From Hymenobacter yonginensis (GTDB lineage Bacteria; Bacteroidota; Bacteroidia; Cytophagales; Hymenobacteraceae): 64,000 bases of DNA. This document shows positions 50,409-59,712 of the stretch, piece by piece (position 1 is the first letter of the stretch; every line of letters starts with the position of its first letter). The position numbers and the translations under genes were made by a program. The stretch covers positions 744,001-808,000 of the forward strand of contig NZ_CP115396.1 in assembly GCF_027625995.1 (NCBI RefSeq). Reading direction: 5' to 3'. The notes under the pieces were generated by a model. That model was not told the origin of the DNA. It saw only the letters and a list, made by a program, of their open reading frames with translations, and did no database searches.

Positions 50409-53400
50409 TTATTCCTTCACCAAGCGCTTGGCATACTGCCGGCCGTCGGTGCCGCGCACCAGCACGATGTAGGTGCCTCGGGCCGCGTTGGGCAGCACCA
50501 GCGGGCTGATGTCGCCGCCGGCCATGGTCTGGGTCAGCACGATGCGGCCCACGTTGTACAGCACCCGCACCTCATAAGAGCCGGCGGGCAGCAAGCTCAG
50601 GTCCAGCTTCGTGGTCTGGGTGAGGGTCGTGGGGTTCGGGTACAGCGAGATGCCGGCAGGCTCCGCTTTGCCGTCGAAGCGCACGATCTGTACCGGCGAG
50701 TAGGTGGCCGTGCCATCAAGGTCCACTTGGCGCAGGCGGTAGTACAGCAGCTTGCCGACCCGCTTGCCGGCTTCGGCATCGAGGTAGGAGTAAGCCGTAG
50801 CGCTGGCGGTGGTGCCCTGGCCGTTCACGCGGGCAATCCGCTCAAACGCCCGGCCATCGGTGCTGCGTTGCACCTCGAAGTACTGGTTGTTCAGCTCGGA
50901 AGCCGTGCGCCAGGTCAGCTGCGCATCTACGGCCCGCACCGCTTTAGCCTGGAAGCTCACCAGCGTCACGGGCAGCGGACGGTTGTCGATAGGCATGGAG
51001 TAGGTAGCGGTGTTGTTGCTGCCCGCGCCGCTGTCGTCGGTGGCGGTGTAGGTGAAGGTGGCCGTGCCCACGTAGTTGGCCACGGGGTCGAAGAACAACT
51101 GGCTAGCCTGCGAGGCCGGAATCACCTGGCCCGGAATAACGGGCGTGCTGTTCAGGTACAGGATGCCGGCGGCGCTGGCGGGCAGCGTCTGCACCACAAA
51201 CGACTCCAGCGGCGGGCCGGCCGTAACCGTGGCGCTCAGCGGCGGAATGCTGATGGACGGAGCCGTGTTGCTGATCGGGCCCGAGTTTACGTCGTTGGCG
51301 ACCAGGCCCACGGCGCAGGTGCCCAGGTATAGGTCGTCGAGCCCGAAGTCGTTGCCGCCGGTGGCTTTGTTCACGTCGCGAATCTCGAACACGGCCGTAG
51401 TGCTGCCGCCCGAAAACCACAGGTCGGAGATGCGCGTGTAGCCTGTCGTGCCGTCCAGGGTGGTCACCGTCGAAGTGGACTTGCCGTTGATTACGAAGCC
51501 CAGCTGGGCCGGACTCTGCGGGTTCACGCTGTTGGCGAAGGCCGAGAAGCTATAGTAGGTGTTGGGGCGTACCGTCACGGTTTGCTGATACACCACCGAC
51601 AGGTTCTGCGAGCCGTTCACAATCATGAAGTTGTCGCTGGTGCCGTTGCGGCCGTTGCCCACGAAACTTGGGTGCAGGGCTGCCGCATCGGGCCCAATAG
51701 AATACAGGGCTTCCGGCACCAGCTCATTGTTGACGCTCGGATTGTCGGCCACGTAGCCGTAATTCGACGTGAAGCCCGTGTTGCCGTTGCTGAAGCTGGG
51801 ATTGGCCAGCAGGTTGGTACCCGTACCGATGGCGCACACCTGGCTGGCATCGTACACGTTCAGGCGCACGGTAGACACGTTGGAGAACTCCGGCGAAGCG
51901 CCTGGTACCCGCACCCGGTACGTAAACACATCGGGGCCGAGGTAGCCGGCGGTGGGCGTGTAGCTATAGCTACCGTTGGCATTCAGCACCAGTGTACCCC
52001 GCGTTACGTTGCCCACCAGCTGCACCTCGAAGCCGCTGTTGGCCAGGTTGGCTGGGTTGGCATCGTTGAGGATGATGTTGCCGGACTTGGTGGAGCCGCC
52101 CGGTACCTCGTTGCTGTCGTCGTTGGTCACGAAGATGTTGCCGGCCACTATGGTCACGTTCAGCGTCGCCTGGTCGGCGGCGGTGTTGGAACCCTGGCTG
52201 GTGCTGGTGCCCACGGTGCTCAGCAGCGAGTTGGCACCCTGCGTGGTGGGCACCGTGAAGCTGAACGTGTACGTGTTGGTGGTGCCGCTGTTAAGTACGG
52301 GCACGGTCTGGAAGCTGATGGTGTTGGTGGCGGCGCTGTAAGAAGCGCCGGCCGGCAGGGCCGCCTGCTGGGCACCCGTCATGCTGGACCCGGTGGGCAG
52401 GCGCACGGTCTGCGTCACCTGATTGGCTGCCTGCGGGCCGTTATTGGTAAAGGTTACGGTGAAGGTGCCCGACGACAGCCCGGCGCCCAGCGTAGTGGGG
52501 CCGCTCAGGGCGGTCGTCACGTCGGCCACCGGGCCCACTACCGGAATGGTGTAGGTAGCGGGCTGGTTGGAGGCAATACCGGCGTTGTTGACCGCCGAAA
52601 ACGTAAACGTGGCGTTGCCCGCGAAGGAAGGCTCGGGGTCGAAGAGCAGGTTGGCGGCCTCCGTGGCCGTCAGGAGCTGGCCCGCTGCCACCGGCGTGGT
52701 GCCCACGTACAGAATGCCGCTGGCCGCCGAAGGCAGGGTGTTCACCACGTAGCCCGTAACCGAGCCGCCCGCGTTGGGGTCGGAGCCGGCCAGGGGCTGG
52801 ATGGCGGTGGAGGCGTTGGTGCTCGGCATAGCCGGCGAGTTGGTCACGGCCGTGGCCACGGGCGGCAGCGCGCTGGGCCCGGCGCACAGGGCGCTGTTGG
52901 GCACAATACGGCGGCTGATGCCCGCGCCGGCCGTGCTGCTGTATTCCAACGTGAGCGTGTTGCCGCCGGTCTGCTCGCCAAAGTACACCAGCACGTTGTG
53001 CAGCCCGGCCGAGAGGGTCACGGTGGCCTGCACCATCACGGGGCCGTGCGCACCACCGTTGTTGATGGTCACGTTGCCGAGGGTCGGGGCAAACACGGCC
53101 CCGTCCACCCACAGGTACGAGGCGTCGTCGGAAGTCAGGTAGAACGTGTACGCGCCGGCCGTCGGGATGAAGATGCTGCCCCGGTGGCGGCTGGAAAACT
53201 GGTTGGGGTCGGTGCCGGTGCCCGAGGCAGGCGGAATGATGTTGCCCCAGCCATCAACTGCCGTGGTGCTGCTGTTGGTGTAGCTCAGCTGCGGATCGAT
53301 GCGGGTGAGGCCGGGCGTGGTGGTGCCGAAAAAGCCCAGGTTGTCGGCAAAGTAGCCGGCGTAGTAGTCCGACGAAAGGCCGCTGGCCGACGCTCCGCCC

Positions 53401-54368
53401 CCATAGGCCGGGCCGCAGCCTGCCGGTGCCGCCGGGGCCACCAGCGGAATGGTGTAGGTGGCCGAGTTGGCGCTGAAGTTGCCGTTGCTGTCGGTGGCCG
53501 TATAGGCAAACGTGAGGTTCTCGGTGGTGCGGCTGGCGGGCAGGTAATACAGCTGTCTGGCCTGCGCCGGCGTCAGCACCTGGCCGGCGGTGGCTACAAA
53601 GCCCGTCGAGCTGCCAACGCGCAGCGTGCCGGTGGCGGGTACGGTGGTGAGCCGGTACGAGGCCACTGTGGCTCCGGACGGCCCCGTGATGGTGGCGCTC
53701 AGCGGGCTGATCAGGGTGGCGTTGATGGTGGCGCTGGTGCTGATGCTGGCCGTGGTGACGTCGTTGGCCGTGAGCTGCGGATTGGCTGCCGGAGCCAGCA
53801 GCGACATATCGTCGAGGCCAAAGTCATTGCCGCCGGCGTTCAGCTCCAGGTTGCGCAGCCGGATGATCAGCTGGGTGCTGGCGCCGGGATTCACCGTCAC
53901 CGTGTTCAGCTGCCACACGCCGCCGTCGTTGGGGTTGGTGAACACCGGGCCCACGTCGGTGCTGTTGGCCGACACCTGAATCCGGGCCTTGTTGGTGCCG
54001 ATGGCGTTCAGCAGCCAGAACGAGAACTGGTACGACTGGTTGGCCGTCAGGCCCGCCACCGTCTGCTGCCAGATGACGCGACCGGCCGTGGTGGCGCCGT
54101 CCACAATCATGTAGTTGCCGGTGCCCGTGGTATGGTCGCCGAAGCTGGTGGGAAACGCGGTGTTGAACGCCCGGTTATCCGTGCCGACCGTGTAAGTGCC
54201 CTGGGTGGAGTTGCCGTTCGGCGCCGTGAACGTGTAGTCCGAGGTGAATCCCGCGTTGCCGTTGGTGAAATTCGGGTTGGCCAGCCGGTTTTGCGCCGCT
54301 GCTGGAGCGGCCGCAAAGAGCAGCACTGCCAACAGCGTCCAGACAAGATGACGTAGGGGTTGAAGCAT
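50409..54368 (-). CDS. 1319-residue repeat-rich T9SS surface protein with PA14 domain
   Basis: A secreted protein with a signal ending APAAAQ. Order: a carbohydrate-binding-like module (about 27-190) with a GGNDFGLDD end, a cadherin-like repeat (about 200-310), a PA14 region (about 325-485) with a DDASYLWVDG motif, a second cadherin-like repeat (about 520-615), a DUF11-like domain (about 615-720), a second copy of the N-terminal module (about 845-1010), a third cadherin-like repeat, and a type A T9SS end (LYPNPTTLTQT ... KRLVKE). Probably an adhesin or glycan-binding surface protein. Confidence 0.88.
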   Translation of the reverse strand: MLQPLRHLVWTLLAVLLFAAAPAAAQNRLANPNFTNGNAGFTSDYTFTAPNGNSTQGTYTVGTDNRAFNTAFPTSFGDHTTGTGNYMIVDGATTAGRVIWQQTVAGLTANQSYQFSFWLLNAIGTNKARIQVSANSTDVGPVFTNPNDGGVWQLNTVTVNPGASTQLIIRLRNLELNAGGNDFGLDDMSLLAPAANPQLTANDVTTASISTSATINATLISPLSATITGPSGATVASYRLTTVPATGTLRVGSSTGFVATAGQVLTPAQARQLYYLPASRTTENLTFAYTATDSNGNFSANSATYTIPLVAPAAPAGCGPAYGGGASASGLSSDYYAGYFADNLGFFGTTTPGLTRIDPQLSYTNSSTTAVDGWGNIIPPASGTGTDPNQFSSRHRGSIFIPTAGAYTFYLTSDDASYLWVDGAVFAPTLGNVTINNGGAHGPVMVQATVTLSAGLHNVLVYFGEQTGGNTLTLEYSSTAGAGISRRIVPNSALCAGPSALPPVATAVTNSPAMPSTNASTAIQPLAGSDPNAGGSVTGYVVNTLPSAASGILYVGTTPVAAGQLLTATEAANLLFDPEPSFAGNATFTFSAVNNAGIASNQPATYTIPVVGPVADVTTALSGPTTLGAGLSSGTFTVTFTNNGPQAANQVTQTVRLPTGSSMTGAQQAALPAGASYSAATNTISFQTVPVLNSGTTNTYTFSFTVPTTQGANSLLSTVGTSTSQGSNTAADQATLNVTIVAGNIFVTNDDSNEVPGGSTKSGNIILNDANPANLANSGFEVQLVGNVTRGTLVLNANGSYSYTPTAGYLGPDVFTYRVRVPGASPEFSNVSTVRLNVYDASQVCAIGTGTNLLANPSFSNGNTGFTSNYGYVADNPSVNNELVPEALYSIGPDAAALHPSFVGNGRNGTSDNFMIVNGSQNLSVVYQQTVTVRPNTYYSFSAFANSVNPQSPAQLGFVINGKSTSTVTTLDGTTGYTRISDLWFSGGSTTAVFEIRDVNKATGGNDFGLDDLYLGTCAVGLVANDVNSGPISNTAPSISIPPLSATVTAGPPLESFVVQTLPASAAGILYLNSTPVIPGQVIPASQASQLFFDPVANYVGTATFTYTATDDSGAGSNNTATYSMPIDNRPLPVTLVSFQAKAVRAVDAQLTWRTASELNNQYFEVQRSTDGRAFERIARVNGQGTTASATAYSYLDAEAGKRVGKLLYYRLRQVDLDGTATYSPVQIVRFDGKAEPAGISLYPNPTTLTQTTKLDLSLLPAGSYEVRVLYNVGRIVLTQTMAGGDISPLVLPNAARGTYIVLVRGTDGRQYAKRLVKE

Positions 54369-54843
54369 AGGAAAGGAATGAAGTGGAAAGGCCTATGGTT
54401 GGAAATTTTATAAATTCTGCAATGAATAAGCGCTCTGGCTTATGCTGATGGGCTTGGCCTTTGCGGTTTTTTTAGCCGTTCTGGCCACACCCGGGGGCTA
54501 CTGGTAGTCAGTAAATAGATAATTCCATAGAAGCAAATAAAGAAGGAAATTATCAGAACCAAGCGAATATCAAATCATTAGGTGAATATTTAACGGGACC
54601 TGGTACTGTGTTGGGAAAGTGTTGCCGTGCGCTGGGTGTATAACAATGCATGAGAAAGGAATAATCATATAATGATCCTTTCGGAGGGCCTGCCGCCCAC
54701 CCGGTTCTGCCCGGGACGGCGCCGTGAGGTAAGCGCGCGGCCCGCCGTAGCTTTGGGGCGGCAAGAGCACGTCTGCGAAGGCGGCGCCCCCAACCTTGCG
54801 GCGGGCTCCGTCGTTCGGCCTAGCAACCTGTTCCAGATTTGTA
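54369..54843. other. 475-bp divergent regulatory gap
   Basis: No gene. The left part (54369-54680) is AT-rich and probably holds the promoter of the large minus-strand gene, though no exact TAnnTTTG was found. The right part is GC-rich. A near-match to the -7 box (CAGATTTG) lies 2 nt before the receptor's ATG. I looked for a cobalamin, TPP or other riboswitch before the TonB-dependent receptor and saw no conserved box. Confidence 0.55.
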
Positions 54844-56958
54844 ATGTCCTACCGCTACGCCGCGCCGCTGCTGCTGCTGCCTGTTTCCGCCTTTGCCCAA
54901 ACCGCCGCGCCCGATACCACCCGGGCCGTGGCTCTGCCCGAAGCCACCGTCACGGGCTACGGCCAGCAGCTGCCGCTGCGCCGCACCGCCGCCGCCGTGG
55001 GCGTACTCAGCGCCGCCGATTTCGACCGGTTCGGGCAGCAGGCCCTCACTCAGGCCGTGAACACGCTGCCCGGCGTGCGGCTGGAGGAGCGCGCCACCGC
55101 CAGCTACCGCCTCAGCGTGCGGGGAAGCACGCTCCGCTCGCCGTTCGGGGTGCGCAACGTCAAGCTCTACTACGAAGGCCTGCCGTTCACCGACGCCAGT
55201 GGTAGCACCCCGCTCAACCTCCTCGACCCCGCCCAGATTGGCAGCCTCGAAGTGCTGAAAGGCCCCGCCGCCAGCGTGTATGGGGCTGGCACCGGCGGCG
55301 CCATCCTGCTGCGCAACCGCCGCCCCGAAGCCGGCTCGGCCCGCGCCCAGGTGGGCTTCACGGCCGGCAGCTTCGGGCTGCGACGCTACACTGCTACCGC
55401 CGAAAGCGGCACCACCACCGGCTACGTGCGCGCCCAATACGCCCGCCAGACCCTTGACGGCTACCGCCAGCAAAGCGCCCTGCGCCGCGACGTGCTGGCC
55501 CTTGACGGCGAATTTCAGCCCTCGGCCCGCCAGACCGTGGCCCTGCATGGCCTCTACTCCGACATCAACTACCAGCTGCCCGGCGGCCTCACCCGCGCCC
55601 AGTTCCAAGCCGACCCCCGGCAGGCGCGGCCCAGTACGGCCACCGCGCCCGGCACCGTGGCCCAGCGCGCCTACTACGCCTCGCGCACCCTGCTGCTGGG
55701 CGGCACCCACGAGTTCCGGTTCACGCCGCGCCTGAGTTCGGTAGCCACGCTCTACGGCACCGGTAGCGTCATCCGCACGCCGTTTCTGGTGGATTTTGAG
55801 CGCAACACGCGCTTGGAAACCGGCACCCGGGTGGCGCTGCGCTACCAAAGCCGCCTGGCCGGCCGGGTGCTACGCCTGCAGGGTGGGGCCGAGGCCCAGG
55901 CCGGCTTCCTGAGCGGCCGCAGCTACCAGAACCGCGCCGGCCAGACCGGCCCGCTGCGCTACGACGACGAAATCAAGTCCGGCACCGGCTTCGTGTTTGG
56001 GCAGGCCGACTATGAGCTGCCGGCCGGTTTTCTGCTGACTGCCGGCGCCAGCTACAGCCGTCTGCGCTACGACGTGCGCCGCCTGCTCGATGCCACCCGC
56101 CCCGGCACGCCCACCAGCTACGCCGTGCAGCGCGACTTCCGGCCGGTGGTGTCGCCGCGGGTGGCGCTGCTCAAGGAGTTGACGCCGCAGATTTCCGTGT
56201 ACGGCAGTGTCAGCCGCGGCTTCTCGCCGCCTACTACTGAGGAAATCCGCCCCTCCGATGGCAGCCTTAACACCGATCTGCAGGCCGAGCGCGGCACCAG
56301 CTACGAGGTAGGCACCCGCGGCACGCTGCTGAACCAGCGCCTCAAGTTCGACGTGGCCGCCTACGACTTCCGCCTGCGCCAGACCATCACCACCTTCACC
56401 ACCGACCAGGGCACCAGCCTGTTCCGCAACGCCGGCACCACCCGCCAGCGCGGCTTGGAAGTAGCCCTGAGCGGCTGGTTGTGGGAGCAGAAAGCTTCAA
56501 GCCGTAAGCTGCAAGCCGCAAATGCCGCTGTACAAACCGGCCTGCGCGCCTTTGCCACCTACGCCTACAACCACTACCGCTTCGGCAGTTACGAAAGCGG
56601 CGGCCAGGATTTCAGCGGCAACCGGCTCACCGGCACCGCCCCGCACACGCTCACCGCCGGCCTCGATTTCTCGCAGCAGTTCGGCTTCTACCTCAGCCCC
56701 ACCGTCAGCCACCAAGCCCGCATCTTCCTCAACGACGCCAACACCGAAGCCGCGCCTGGCTACTGGGTATTCGGCGCCCGCGGTGGCTGGCGGCGCACGC
56801 TCGGCCGCCTGGAGCTGGACGTATTCGGTGGCCTCGACAACGCCACCAACCGCCGCTACAGCCTCGGTAACGACCTCAACGCCTTCGGCGGCCGCTACTT
56901 CCAGCCCGCGCCCACCCGCAATGGCTACGGCGGCGTGCTGCTGGGCTGGAAGCTGTAA
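54844..56958 (+). CDS. TonB-dependent outer-membrane receptor
   Basis: A 704-residue receptor from ATG 54844 (signal ending SAFAQ). A TonB box-like ATVTGY is near residue 40, a plug domain (about 50-160) contains LPGVRLEERA, RGSTLRSPFGVRN and PASVYGAGTGGAILLR, and a 22-strand barrel follows, ending YGGVLLGWKL. Substrate unknown; shape fits a siderophore or metal-chelate receptor. No SusD partner. A 30-bp stretch near 56493-56521 (agcttcaagccgtaagctgcaag) looks like a repeat inserted in frame (encoding KASSRKLQAA). Confidence 0.9.
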   Translation: MSYRYAAPLLLLPVSAFAQTAAPDTTRAVALPEATVTGYGQQLPLRRTAAAVGVLSAADFDRFGQQALTQAVNTLPGVRLEERATASYRLSVRGSTLRSPFGVRNVKLYYEGLPFTDASGSTPLNLLDPAQIGSLEVLKGPAASVYGAGTGGAILLRNRRPEAGSARAQVGFTAGSFGLRRYTATAESGTTTGYVRAQYARQTLDGYRQQSALRRDVLALDGEFQPSARQTVALHGLYSDINYQLPGGLTRAQFQADPRQARPSTATAPGTVAQRAYYASRTLLLGGTHEFRFTPRLSSVATLYGTGSVIRTPFLVDFERNTRLETGTRVALRYQSRLAGRVLRLQGGAEAQAGFLSGRSYQNRAGQTGPLRYDDEIKSGTGFVFGQADYELPAGFLLTAGASYSRLRYDVRRLLDATRPGTPTSYAVQRDFRPVVSPRVALLKELTPQISVYGSVSRGFSPPTTEEIRPSDGSLNTDLQAERGTSYEVGTRGTLLNQRLKFDVAAYDFRLRQTITTFTTDQGTSLFRNAGTTRQRGLEVALSGWLWEQKASSRKLQAANAAVQTGLRAFATYAYNHYRFGSYESGGQDFSGNRLTGTAPHTLTAGLDFSQQFGFYLSPTVSHQARIFLNDANTEAAPGYWVFGARGGWRRTLGRLELDVFGGLDNATNRRYSLGNDLNAFGGRYFQPAPTRNGYGGVLLGWKL

Positions 56959-56966
56959 GCTGAACG

Positions 56967-57133
56967 CTGTCATTGCGAGCGGAGCGAAGCAATCCTTCCT
57001 CTCCTTGCTCTGAACTACCCTTATCACGAAGCCCTCCGGCAGTAGTGTAGTACACTAACGCCGGAGGGCTTTGCTGTAAGGAGATTGTCTGCCACGAGAG
57101 GAAGGATTGCTTCGCTCTGCTCGCAATGACAGT
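56967..57133. repeat. Nested inverted repeat with terminator core between convergent genes
   Basis: Outer 37-nt arms 56967-57003 and 57097-57133 pair with one mismatch (gtcattgcgagc type). Inside is a 12-bp terminator stem (57029-57040 with 57061-57072) enclosing a smaller agtgta...tacact pair. The receptor's stop is 9 bp before the left arm and the oxidoreductase stop is about 7 bp after the right arm. Confidence 0.9.
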
Positions 57134-57139
57134 TTCCGC

Positions 57140-58291
57140 TTACACCTTCACTCGCTTACCGGTGCGGGCGGCTTCGTAGATGGCCATCACGAGACGGATG
57201 TCTTTCAGGCCTTCCTCGCCGGGCGTTTTGGGAGTCTTGTTTTGCAGCACGCACTCGGCCATGTGGTCGAGCTCGGCGGCGAACTGGTTGCCTTCCTTGA
57301 TCTTAGGCTGACGCTTTCCGTCTTTGTCGCCGATGGTCATGTGGTGCTCGTAGTAGTCGGTGGCGGGGTCGAGGTCCAGCCAGGCTTTGTCGCCGAAGGC
57401 CCGGAACCGCTTCACCTCCTGAATGCTGTAGGAGCTAGTGCACGAAGCCAGCACGCCGCTGGGGAAGCGCAGCGTGAAGTGGATGGTGTCCTCCACCTCC
57501 TTGAAGCGCGGGTCCGACTTGTCGCTGAACTCCTGGGCCGTGACTTCCACGGGCTCCTCACCGGTGAGGTAGCGGGTGGCGTTCAGGGAGTAGATGCCGA
57601 TGTCCATGAGCGAGCCGCCGCCGGCCAGCTTCTTCTGCACGCGCCAGGCTTCGGCGGGCTCTTCGGTGGGCTTCACGCTGCGGCCGTGGTCGGCCGTAAT
57701 CTGACGCAGCTTGCCTAGCTCACCCTTTTTGATGCGGGCAATGGCGTCCAGGTTGAACGGCTCGAACTGGGCGCGGTAGGCAATCATCAGCTTTTTGCCG
57801 GCCTTTTCGCAGGCCTCAATCATCTTCTGGCAGTCGGCCACGGAGGTAGCCATGGGCTTCTCGCAGAGCACATGTTTGCCGGCTTTGGCCGCCCGAATCG
57901 TGTACTCGGTGTGCAGGCCGGGCGGCAGCACGATGTACACCACATCCACAGCCGGGTTGTCCTTGATGGAATCGAAGTTGTCGTAGCTGTAGACATTCTT
58001 TTCCTCGACGCCGTACTCGCGGGCCAGCTTGCGGGCCTTGTCGGGCGAGCCGCTCACGAGGGCCGTGATGCGGGCGTGCTTGCACTCCTTGAAAGCGGGC
58101 ATCATCTGCTGCTGGGCAAACTTGCCGAGGCCCACAATAGCGAAGCCGAGCTTTTGTTGATCGTCGTATTGCATAGCGGAAGGGGAGGTGGCCAGAGCGG
58201 CCGTGGGGCCGGCCACGGCAGTAGCCGCGGCGGTCAGGCCAAACTGGCGCAGAAACTGCCGGCGCGAGTCGGTGGGGCTGGATGAAGACAT
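57140..58291 (-). CDS. Exported Gfo/Idh/MocA-family oxidoreductase
   Basis: A 383-residue NAD(P)-dependent sugar-type oxidoreductase. A twin-arginine signal (RRQFLRQFGLTAAATAV, about residues 10-26) suggests export folded with cofactor, as in glucose-fructose oxidoreductases. GLGKFAQQQMMPA near 53 is the nucleotide loop, CEKPMA near 138 gives the conserved Lys, and MDIGIYSLN near 228 the Asp/Tyr region. Substrate unknown. Possible partners are not adjacent. Confidence 0.9.
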   Translation of the reverse strand: MSSSSPTDSRRQFLRQFGLTAAATAVAGPTAALATSPSAMQYDDQQKLGFAIVGLGKFAQQQMMPAFKECKHARITALVSGSPDKARKLAREYGVEEKNVYSYDNFDSIKDNPAVDVVYIVLPPGLHTEYTIRAAKAGKHVLCEKPMATSVADCQKMIEACEKAGKKLMIAYRAQFEPFNLDAIARIKKGELGKLRQITADHGRSVKPTEEPAEAWRVQKKLAGGGSLMDIGIYSLNATRYLTGEEPVEVTAQEFSDKSDPRFKEVEDTIHFTLRFPSGVLASCTSSYSIQEVKRFRAFGDKAWLDLDPATDYYEHHMTIGDKDGKRQPKIKEGNQFAAELDHMAECVLQNKTPKTPGEEGLKDIRLVMAIYEAARTGKRVKV

Positions 58292-58391
58292 AAAGTGGGG
58301 ACTTGGGATGAACCTACCCTTTCCCCAACGGCCCGCAGCCGCTGGGCGTTACGTCTGGCCTGCCATTAATCGGTCCGGCCGCCGCTGCCGG

Positions 58392-59210
58392 CTACTCAGT
58401 GGCGGGCAGCAGCAGCACCGGCACGGTGCTGTGCAGCACCACCTGTGCCGACACGCTGCGGTTGAAAATCTGCCCCAGAAAGCTGCGCCGCCGAGCCACC
58501 ACCACCAAAAGGTCGGCGCTGGTTTCGGTGGCGGCCTGCAAAATTCCGCCCGCAGGCTGCAGGTGCCGCACGCCGTGCGTATCGATATGGGGCAGGTCGG
58601 TGCCGAGGCCGCTGTGCAGCACGCTGGCCAGGGCCATGCGGCAGTCGTCGCTGTCTTCGGGCTCGGCTACGTGGGTTACTGTGAGGGCCGGGTGCACCCG
58701 CTGCAGCAGCTTCTGGGTGGAGGCAATGATGGAGGGCGCCAACCGGAAGGGCTGGCCATCGGCGGCCAGGGTGAGCCGGGCCGGCGGCACGGCGGCCGTG
58801 GCCTGGCCGGGCACTACCAGCAGCGGCACCTGGGTGGCGCGCAGCAGCGTGAGCGAGGTGCTGGCTACCAGCTCGTCGGGGGTGGCGTCGGTGTTGGGCT
58901 TGCCCAGGATAACCAGCACGGCACGGTGGCGGCTCACGGCCTCTTCCACGCCGTCGGCCACGCTTTCCACGGCGGTTTCCACCACAATAGGCACCCGTAC
59001 GGTGGCAGCCCGCTCGGCCAGGGCCGCGGCTACTTCACCCTCACTCATGTGCCTGATCTTGCCGGTAAAAGCGTCGGGGTCGAGCAGCGACTCGCGGCGG
59101 ATGTGCAGCAGCACCAGCGAGGCCCCCAGCGGGGCGGCCAGGGCGGCGGCATAGGCCAGGGCATGGTCGGCGTCGGGCGTGAAATCGGTGAGGACAAGCA
59201 GAGCGGACAT
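58392..59210 (-). CDS. Tandem universal stress protein
   Basis: A 272-residue protein made of two UspA domains (about 1-140 and 150-272), starting ATG 59210 (SALLVLTDFTPDADHALAYA). The second domain keeps an ATP-type end (SFLGQIFNRSVSAQVVLHSTVPVLLLP); the first is less canonical. Fused Usp proteins of this size are common in Bacteroidota. Likely cytosolic, stress-induced. The larger frame to 59282 lacks a sensible start. Confidence 0.9.
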   Translation of the reverse strand: MSALLVLTDFTPDADHALAYAAALAAPLGASLVLLHIRRESLLDPDAFTGKIRHMSEGEVAAALAERAATVRVPIVVETAVESVADGVEEAVSRHRAVLVILGKPNTDATPDELVASTSLTLLRATQVPLLVVPGQATAAVPPARLTLAADGQPFRLAPSIIASTQKLLQRVHPALTVTHVAEPEDSDDCRMALASVLHSGLGTDLPHIDTHGVRHLQPAGGILQAATETSADLLVVVARRRSFLGQIFNRSVSAQVVLHSTVPVLLLPATE

Positions 59211-59347
59211 AAGATGGGGTGGGTTAGGAGAGTAGACGGAGGATATGCTGCTTATGCGTAGCGGCCCGGCAGAAGGTTGCACCCGGGGCCAGGGCGGGCC
59301 GCGTCCGGTGGGCTGCTACTGGCGGAGGTGGCGCAACAGCACACGAA

Positions 59348-59378
59348 AAAGGCCTTCCACAAAACGCGGAAGGCCTTT
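59348..59378 (-). terminator. Terminator upstream of the stress protein, after acidic gene
   Basis: 11-bp stem (59348-59358 with 59368-59378), 9-nt loop, A- and T-runs, 25 bp after the stop of the 90-residue gene. Confidence 0.8.
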
Positions 59379-59402
59379 CTGCAACGCCGGGAAGATGGAG
59401 TC

Positions 59403-59675
59403 CTAGCGGTTATTGTCGTCGATGGGGTTGTTGAAGCCCGGGTTCATCAGCTCGTCGGTCATGCTGGAGTTATCGGGGTCGGGGCCGGTGGTGGGGCTAT
59501 CGGTGGGCTCGCCGGCGGTGGCGTCGTCGAGCATAGCTGAAGTATCAAGGGTGCCTTCTTCGTCGCGCTTGTAGCCGTAGAGCTCTTCGCGGTGCTTGCG
59601 CTGCTCATCAGAAAGGTTGGCGCCGGCTTTCGGATCGAGGGCGTCGGCGGGGTTCTGGTTTTCGGGAGTGGCCAT
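59403..59675 (-). CDS. Small acidic hypothetical protein
   Basis: A 90-residue acidic, probably disordered protein from ATG 59675 (ATPENQNPADAL...). Contains a HREELYGYKRDEEG segment, Asp/Thr-rich middle and an Asn/Asp-rich end. No family recognised. The larger frame to 59885 is antisense to its neighbour and rejected. Near the next small acidic gene, so possibly cotranscribed and stress-related, which is inference. Confidence 0.6.
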   Translation of the reverse strand: MATPENQNPADALDPKAGANLSDEQRKHREELYGYKRDEEGTLDTSAMLDDATAGEPTDSPTTGPDPDNSSMTDELMNPGFNNPIDDNNR

Positions 59676-59712
59676 GGGGCTGGATGCGGAATGAATGAAA
59701 TGAGCCGGAAAC

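Noticed and set aside
51582-54356. 924-residue plus-strand ORF opposite the large T9SS protein
   Set aside because: Low-complexity shadow (Gly/Arg/His/Val-rich) of the minus-strand gene, which has clear domains and signal peptide.
54369-54843. Possible cobalamin or TPP riboswitch before the TonB-dependent receptor
   Set aside because: No conserved box or pairing pattern could be found by eye; a covariance-model scan would be decisive.
54672-55205. 177-residue ORF overlapping the receptor start
   Set aside because: Arg/Ala-rich frame shadow of the receptor and its leader.
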